This document shows, piece after piece, positions 60,291 through 64,000 of a DNA stretch of 64,000 bases (its first letter is position 1; each line of letters starts with the position of its first letter). This stretch comes from Peptococcaceae bacterium 1109 (GTDB lineage: Bacteria > Bacillota > Limnochordia > Darwinibacteriales > Darwinibacteriaceae). The notes below the pieces were generated by a model. It did no database searches. It saw nothing but the letters and a program-made list of their open reading frames with translations, and was not told the origin of the DNA. Where the stretch lies: contig LDJB01000003.1 of assembly GCA_001028815.1 (NCBI GenBank), positions 252,143 through 316,142 of the forward strand. The letters are read 5' to 3'. Made by a program: the position numbers and the translations under genes.

Positions 60291-60316
60291 GCTCGGCCGC
60301 CCAAAGGCGGCCGAGC
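60291..60316 (-). promoter_or_regulatory. Intercistronic stem-loop between SBP and MalF-type genes
   Basis: A perfect 11-bp GC-rich stem (60291-60301 with 60306-60316) with loop CAAA lies 12 bases past the SBP stop. The T5 run is on the plus strand side (60317-60321), precedes the stem in minus-strand transcription, and therefore does not form a minus-strand terminator. A stabilising or attenuating role is likely. Confidence 0.6.
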
Positions 60317-60328
60317 TTTTTGTTAGAG

Positions 60329-61642
60329 TTAGAAGAGGCTGTTGTAGTCTGCAAAGGACCGCTCCACTTGCGTCTTTGCCTCAGCCAAGGCTGCCTCTAC
60401 AGTAGAGCCGCCCATAACCATCTGGAATGCTTCCTCGAGGATGTTCCGGACCTCTTGGAAACGGCCGATGAAGGCGCCCTGGGTGCCAACGTTTGGGAGT
60501 GTCTCGAGGACTTGATCCAAGGCTACCCGGAAGTTCGGGTTCTCTTTGAACCAGCCTTCAGCTTCCAGCATCTCGATAGCGCTCTTCCGGATTGGGAAGT
60601 ACCCAGTGGACTTATGCCATCTCACTTGTTGCTCAGGAGAGCTCATCCACTTGAGGAACTTCACTGCAGCTTCTTGCTCTTCCCGAGGCTTGTTCCCAAT
60701 CAACCAGATGGAAGCGCCGCCAGGAACTACACCATGCCGCGGTACGTCATCGGGCACAGGCATTTCAGCGCAGATCACTTCAAAGCCAGCTTCCCGCCCT
60801 GCATTGGTCAGGAAGGTAACATCTGATGTTGAGGTAATCTCCATGGCTACCTGCTGGCCCATGAAGTAAGCATTGGCTTGGTCCCAATCCTCAACGCCAG
60901 GATTGATCCACAGGCCTTCATCATAGAGCTCTTTCCACCACTCGAAAATGCGGCGCATTTCAGGGGTGTCGGTGTTGATGGTGGTTGGACGTGCGCTGCG
61001 GCCGTTGTCGTTGTTGACAAGGGGAGCGCCCTGCTCAGCCATCCACTGTTCTACGAACCAGGTGTGGAGCGGCCAGGTGATGCCGTATGGAGCCACACCG
61101 GATTCAACAATCTTCCGGCTAGCTTCGATGATTTCCGAGAAGGTCTTGGGTGGGTTATCGGGATCCAGTCCAGCCTTGCGGAACATGTCCGCATTAATGT
61201 AAAGAATTGCACTGGAGGAGTTGAAGGGCATGGACCATTGGGTATCCCCAACGCGGTAGTAGTTCATCACAGCATCCACATAGTCGTCCCAATCTACCTC
61301 ATCAGGGCCGATGAACTGGTCGATGGGAACGAACACGCCTGAATCAATCGCGGCCAGGCTGCCCACTTCGTAAATCTGGACTACTGTAGGAGCTGTGCCT
61401 GCCATAGCAGAAGCAATGGTGGAATTCAATACTTCAGGATAGGCTCCCCGGAAGACTGATTCCACATAGACTTCAGACTGGGAAGCATTGTAGTCGTCAA
61501 TCATAGCCTCCATGTTGCGGCCGATGTCGCCACCCATGGCGTGCCAGAACGTCACCTTCACGGGTGCCGCGAATACGGCTGCCGAACCAATCAGAGCCAG
61601 CACGAGGGCTGTGCATACCACTATCCAACGTAACTTCCGCAT
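60329..61642 (-). CDS. Extracellular sugar-binding protein, family 1 (CUT1, UgpB-like)
   Basis: 437-residue SBP with signal peptide MRKLRWIVVCTALVLALIGS (cleavage near VFAAP) and mature start VKVTFWHAMGGDIGRNMEAM. UgpB-like features are the opening WHAMGG, VESVFRGAYPEVLNSTIASA, PFNSSSAILYINADMFRKAG and GGASIWLIGNKPREEQEAAV. UgpB-type proteins bind glycerol-phosphate or small oligosaccharides. The ATG at 61642 follows AAAGGGG. It begins the operon whose permeases lie at 58506-60252 and is divergent from the BCCT gene. Confidence 0.9.
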   Translation of the reverse strand: MRKLRWIVVCTALVLALIGSAAVFAAPVKVTFWHAMGGDIGRNMEAMIDDYNASQSEVYVESVFRGAYPEVLNSTIASAMAGTAPTVVQIYEVGSLAAIDSGVFVPIDQFIGPDEVDWDDYVDAVMNYYRVGDTQWSMPFNSSSAILYINADMFRKAGLDPDNPPKTFSEIIEASRKIVESGVAPYGITWPLHTWFVEQWMAEQGAPLVNNDNGRSARPTTINTDTPEMRRIFEWWKELYDEGLWINPGVEDWDQANAYFMGQQVAMEITSTSDVTFLTNAGREAGFEVICAEMPVPDDVPRHGVVPGGASIWLIGNKPREEQEAAVKFLKWMSSPEQQVRWHKSTGYFPIRKSAIEMLEAEGWFKENPNFRVALDQVLETLPNVGTQGAFIGRFQEVRNILEEAFQMVMGGSTVEAALAEAKTQVERSFADYNSLF

Positions 61643-61864
61643 CTAAAATACCCCTTTCCTATTACTCTAATCCTTATTGTCTATGCAGATGTTTCTTAAC
61701 AACAATACTCTTTACCCCACCTCCCTGTGAAAAAGATGAACTGCCTAAGGTTTTTATTAAGTTCTTCGCCCAAACCAATAATCCTTCTTTCTTGCATTAT
61801 TCACAAAGGCAAGGCAAAATAGATTTATGCGGTGAGCATTACAAGCTAGTGAAAGGTGCTAGAT

Positions 61865-63379
61865 ATGGGGAGAAAACTGGACTTATCCATTATGTTGGTG
61901 CCGCTGGGGGGAATCTTGACGGTGGCGGCCCTCGTTGCTGCCCGGCCTGAACAAGCCTTTTCTGCCCTAGCACAGCTGCGGGGCCTTTTCGGCAATCAAT
62001 TGGGAGCGTATTACATCGTGGTGGGGTTGGGCGTGTTTTTGTCTTCCCTCTACATGGCCTTTTCCCGCTACGGCAATATCGTCTTGGGGAAAACAAACAA
62101 GCCCCGCTACCCAAATCTGCAGTGGGGCCTAATGGTATTCTCTGCCACCATGGGGGCAGATATTATCTACTGGTCGCTCATCGAATGGGCGTACTATATG
62201 AGCGAACCTCGCATAGCCCAGCTTGGGGGCGGGCAAGAATGGGCTTCGACCTATCCCTTATTCCATTGGGGGCCGATTCCTTGGAGCTTCTACATCACCC
62301 TGGCGGTGGTCTTCGGATTTATGCTGCACGTGCGGGAAAACGGCAGACAAAAAATCTCCGAAACCTGCCGGCCGCTGTTGGGCAACAAGGTAGATGGCTG
62401 GATGGGAAAGGCCATCAACCTGGTTGCAGTCTTCGGCCTTTTGGCAGGTACTACTACCACCCTCGCAGTGGTGATGCCCCTCCTCTCAGAGATTGTCAGC
62501 ACCATAACAGGCATCCCAGGGAGCATGGGCCTCACTCTGGCCATCCTGTTCTGCATCGCCCTCATCTACACCCTGGCGGTGTGGTTCGGCATTGAGGGCA
62601 TATCAAAGCTCTCCACGGTATGTGCAGGGATGTTTGCCGGGCTCCTCCTCTATGTGCTCCTCTTCGGCGGCGAGGGCCGCTACATATTGGAAACGGGCAT
62701 TCAATCTGTGGGTAACATGGGGCAGCACTTTTTCTCCCTGGCCACCTACCTAGATCCTTTGCGCCACTCTGGGGACGGAACTGCCGGCTTCACCCAGACC
62801 TGGACCGTATTCTACTGGTCCTACTGGATGGTGTGGTGCACGGCCACGCCGCTGTTTATCGGCACCATCAGCCAAGGGCGGACCATCCGCAGCACGGTGC
62901 TGGGCGGCTATTTCTGGGGGCTGGCGGGCACTTTTGCATCCTTCATTATCCTGGGGAACTTCGGCTTGGCACAGGAGATGCGGGGTGCGATCGCAGTGGC
63001 CAGCCGCCTGAGCACTGGGGAAGCGCCAGCAGCCTTGATTCTAGAAATCTTCCAGCGCCTGCCCCTGGCAAACCTTGGGCTGGTACTGGTTGCAGTAAGC
63101 ATGGTAATGTTCTACACCACCGTCTTTGACGCCCTTACCTTGGTCTTATCCACGTATTCCTACAAGGAGCTCAAAGTATTAAAGGAGCCGGATAAAAAAG
63201 TGCGCACCTTCTGGGCACTCCTCTTTATCCTGCTCCCTGCTGCTTTGCTATTCTCTGAGGGCACCTTATCTAGTTTCCAGACCGTGCCCATCATCGCCGC
63301 TTTCCCCATCGGGATTGTCATCATCCTCGCTATCCGGAGCTTTTTCCGGGACGGGGGAGACTTCCTTGAGGGGCGCTAG
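61865..63379 (+). CDS. BCCT-family transporter (betaine/carnitine/choline type)
   Basis: 504-residue membrane transporter with about 12 membrane segments. The BCCT signature region is WTVFYWSYWMVWCTATPLF with GTISQGRTIRS (about 308-340), and MGADIIYWSLIEWAYYM matches the TM2-3 substrate region. The usual WSPFVG of Na+-coupled members is replaced by WCTATPLF, so coupling and substrate may differ. The ATG at 61865 has AAAGGTG 7 bases upstream; a GTG at 61856 is also possible. It imports a quaternary amine or related solute. Its stop overlaps the convergent nucleoside hydrolase stop. Confidence 0.88.
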   Translation: MGRKLDLSIMLVPLGGILTVAALVAARPEQAFSALAQLRGLFGNQLGAYYIVVGLGVFLSSLYMAFSRYGNIVLGKTNKPRYPNLQWGLMVFSATMGADIIYWSLIEWAYYMSEPRIAQLGGGQEWASTYPLFHWGPIPWSFYITLAVVFGFMLHVRENGRQKISETCRPLLGNKVDGWMGKAINLVAVFGLLAGTTTTLAVVMPLLSEIVSTITGIPGSMGLTLAILFCIALIYTLAVWFGIEGISKLSTVCAGMFAGLLLYVLLFGGEGRYILETGIQSVGNMGQHFFSLATYLDPLRHSGDGTAGFTQTWTVFYWSYWMVWCTATPLFIGTISQGRTIRSTVLGGYFWGLAGTFASFIILGNFGLAQEMRGAIAVASRLSTGEAPAALILEIFQRLPLANLGLVLVAVSMVMFYTTVFDALTLVLSTYSYKELKVLKEPDKKVRTFWALLFILLPAALLFSEGTLSSFQTVPIIAAFPIGIVIILAIRSFFRDGGDFLEGR

Positions 63380-64000
63380 GCGCAGATCCTGCCCAAGAGA
63401 AACTCGAAAAACGCTTTTCCATCTACATCCACAGCGATGCCCACAGGTGCGTCCGCCTGAGGGTAGAACATGGCCTTCCCGGCCAAGTCCCCTTCGCACA
63501 CAACTTCTACCCTGCCCCGCCGCACCTTAAGAAACTCAGGGCGGACAGCTGCGGCCACCGCTAAAGGGTCGTGCATGGGGCTGCTCTGGATCTCCAGGAG
63601 CCCCCACCAAAGCTCAGCCATGCGGCTGAGGACATCCCCTGCGGGGTTGTTGGAAGTGCGCAGCTGTTGGAGCTGCCCTTTGGTGAGCTGGACCTTGGTG
63701 GTGACGTCCAATGGAATGAGAAGGGTGTCGCACCCGGCTGAGAGCACAATCTCCGCGGCCTCTGGGTCACTGCCGATGTTGTACTCCACCTGGGGCAAGC
63801 TCGGATCCCCTTCCCCAAAGACCCCTCCCATCAAGATGAGCCCCTTAATCTTCCTCGCCACCCCTGGATCCTTGGTAAACGCCTTGGCGAGGTTGGTTAG
63901 GGGCCCGATGCCTACCACCACAACTTCCCCGGGATTGGCGTTCACCACCTTAAGGAGAAGGTCTTCTCCTGGAAGGGGGCTCGGCCTCCCGTGGGGTTTA
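63376..64000 (-). CDS. Inosine-uridine-preferring nucleoside hydrolase (partial, C-terminal part)
   Basis: About 208 residues of a cytoplasmic nucleoside N-ribohydrolase; the N-terminus lies beyond the right edge, because the frame stays open to base 64000 (RPSPLPGEDLLLKVVNANPG). Recognisable blocks are VVVVGIGPLTNLAKAFTKDP, KGLILMGGVFGEGDPSLPQV with EYNIGSDPEAAEIVLSAG, and the metal/ribose-site MHDPLAVAAAV (His-Asp). The N-terminal DTDxGxDD motif would be off-window. It releases the base from a nucleoside and gives ribose; the pyrimidine phosphorylase at 45273 is a related salvage function. Confidence 0.88.
   Translation of the reverse strand, partial: KPHGRPSPLPGEDLLLKVVNANPGEVVVVGIGPLTNLAKAFTKDPGVARKIKGLILMGGVFGEGDPSLPQVEYNIGSDPEAAEIVLSAGCDTLLIPLDVTTKVQLTKGQLQQLRTSNNPAGDVLSRMAELWWGLLEIQSSPMHDPLAVAAAVRPEFLKVRRGRVEVVCEGDLAGKAMFYPQADAPVGIAVDVDGKAFFEFLLGRICA

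Noticed and set aside
60291-60321. Rho-independent terminator for the SBP gene at 60329
   Set aside because: The T-run lies on the wrong side for minus-strand transcription, and the permease genes follow directly in the same operon.
1-64000. CRISPR arrays, tRNA/rRNA genes, transposases or phage genes
   Set aside because: None was seen on either strand; repeats present are short inverted repeats at gene ends or promoters.

Overview
The window is a 64 kb stretch of a bacterial chromosome devoted almost entirely to uptake and breakdown of carbohydrates and amino sugars. Strong AGGAGG-type ribosome binding sites, frequent TTG and GTG starts, a near-consensus sigma-A promoter, abundant GntR/LacI/RpiR regulators, GH4 (NAD- and Mn-dependent) glycosidases and many ATPase-less CUT1 importers point to an anaerobic, motile Gram-positive of the Bacillota (Clostridia- or Limnochordia-like). 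This is inference: no rRNA or marker gene is present. I saw no tRNA, rRNA, CRISPR array, insertion sequence, phage or plasmid gene.

Layout. 1-4.8 kb (minus): GntR regulator, PfkB kinase, GH4 6-phospho-glycosidase, solute-binding protein (SBP) and a permease running off the left edge. 5.1-6.5 kb (plus): a small exported protein and a BadF/NagK-type kinase. 6.6-9.0 kb (minus): LacI regulator, ROK kinase, RpiB-type isomerase. 9.2-12.2 kb: CUT1 sugar importer. 12.3-19.2 kb: GntR, AgaS-like SIS isomerase, GH4 alpha-galactosidase-like enzyme, GatZ/KbaZ, amidohydrolase, MFS transporter. 19.3-26.9 kb: GntR, BadF kinase, SIS protein, a 693-residue glycosidase-like protein, and a CUT1 importer. 27.1-37.7 kb: a peptidoglycan-sugar cluster with MupG, an Opp/Dpp-type SBP, a TIM-barrel protein with a cysteine-rich tail, DppB/C/D/F-type importer, MurQ etherase, RpiR/MurR-type regulator and a 5'-nucleotidase-like HAD protein. 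38.0-43.6 kb: CUT2 (Rbs-like) importer with a zinc dehydrogenase and a URO-D-family protein. 43.9-48.5 kb: sulfatase, pyrimidine-nucleoside phosphorylase, chemoreceptor. 48.7-54.0 kb: AlkA-like glycosylase, HAD phosphatase, cupin, RidA, truncated DUF2294 gene, zinc dehydrogenase, Gfo/Idh/MocA oxidoreductase. 54.3-58.4 kb (plus): CUT1 importer plus a 2-hydroxyacid dehydrogenase. 58.5-61.6 kb (minus): a fifth CUT1 importer. 61.9-64 kb: BCCT transporter converging on a nucleoside hydrolase cut by the right edge.

How it works together. Each module pairs an importer with cytoplasmic enzymes that phosphorylate, isomerise, deaminate or cleave the imported sugar, under a local regulator. None of the five CUT1 importers has its own ATPase here, so a shared MsmX-type ATPase elsewhere is expected. 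Perfect stem-loops recur just after SBP genes, before the permease or ATPase genes, and probably set high SBP to low permease ratios. The most unusual module is the 27-38 kb cluster, in which MurNAc-6-phosphate enzymes travel with an oligopeptide-type ABC importer instead of a PTS. Also notable are the 19-27 kb operon around an uncharacterised glycosidase-like protein, and a 400-base gene-free segment at 51.1-51.5 kb rich in inverted repeats.
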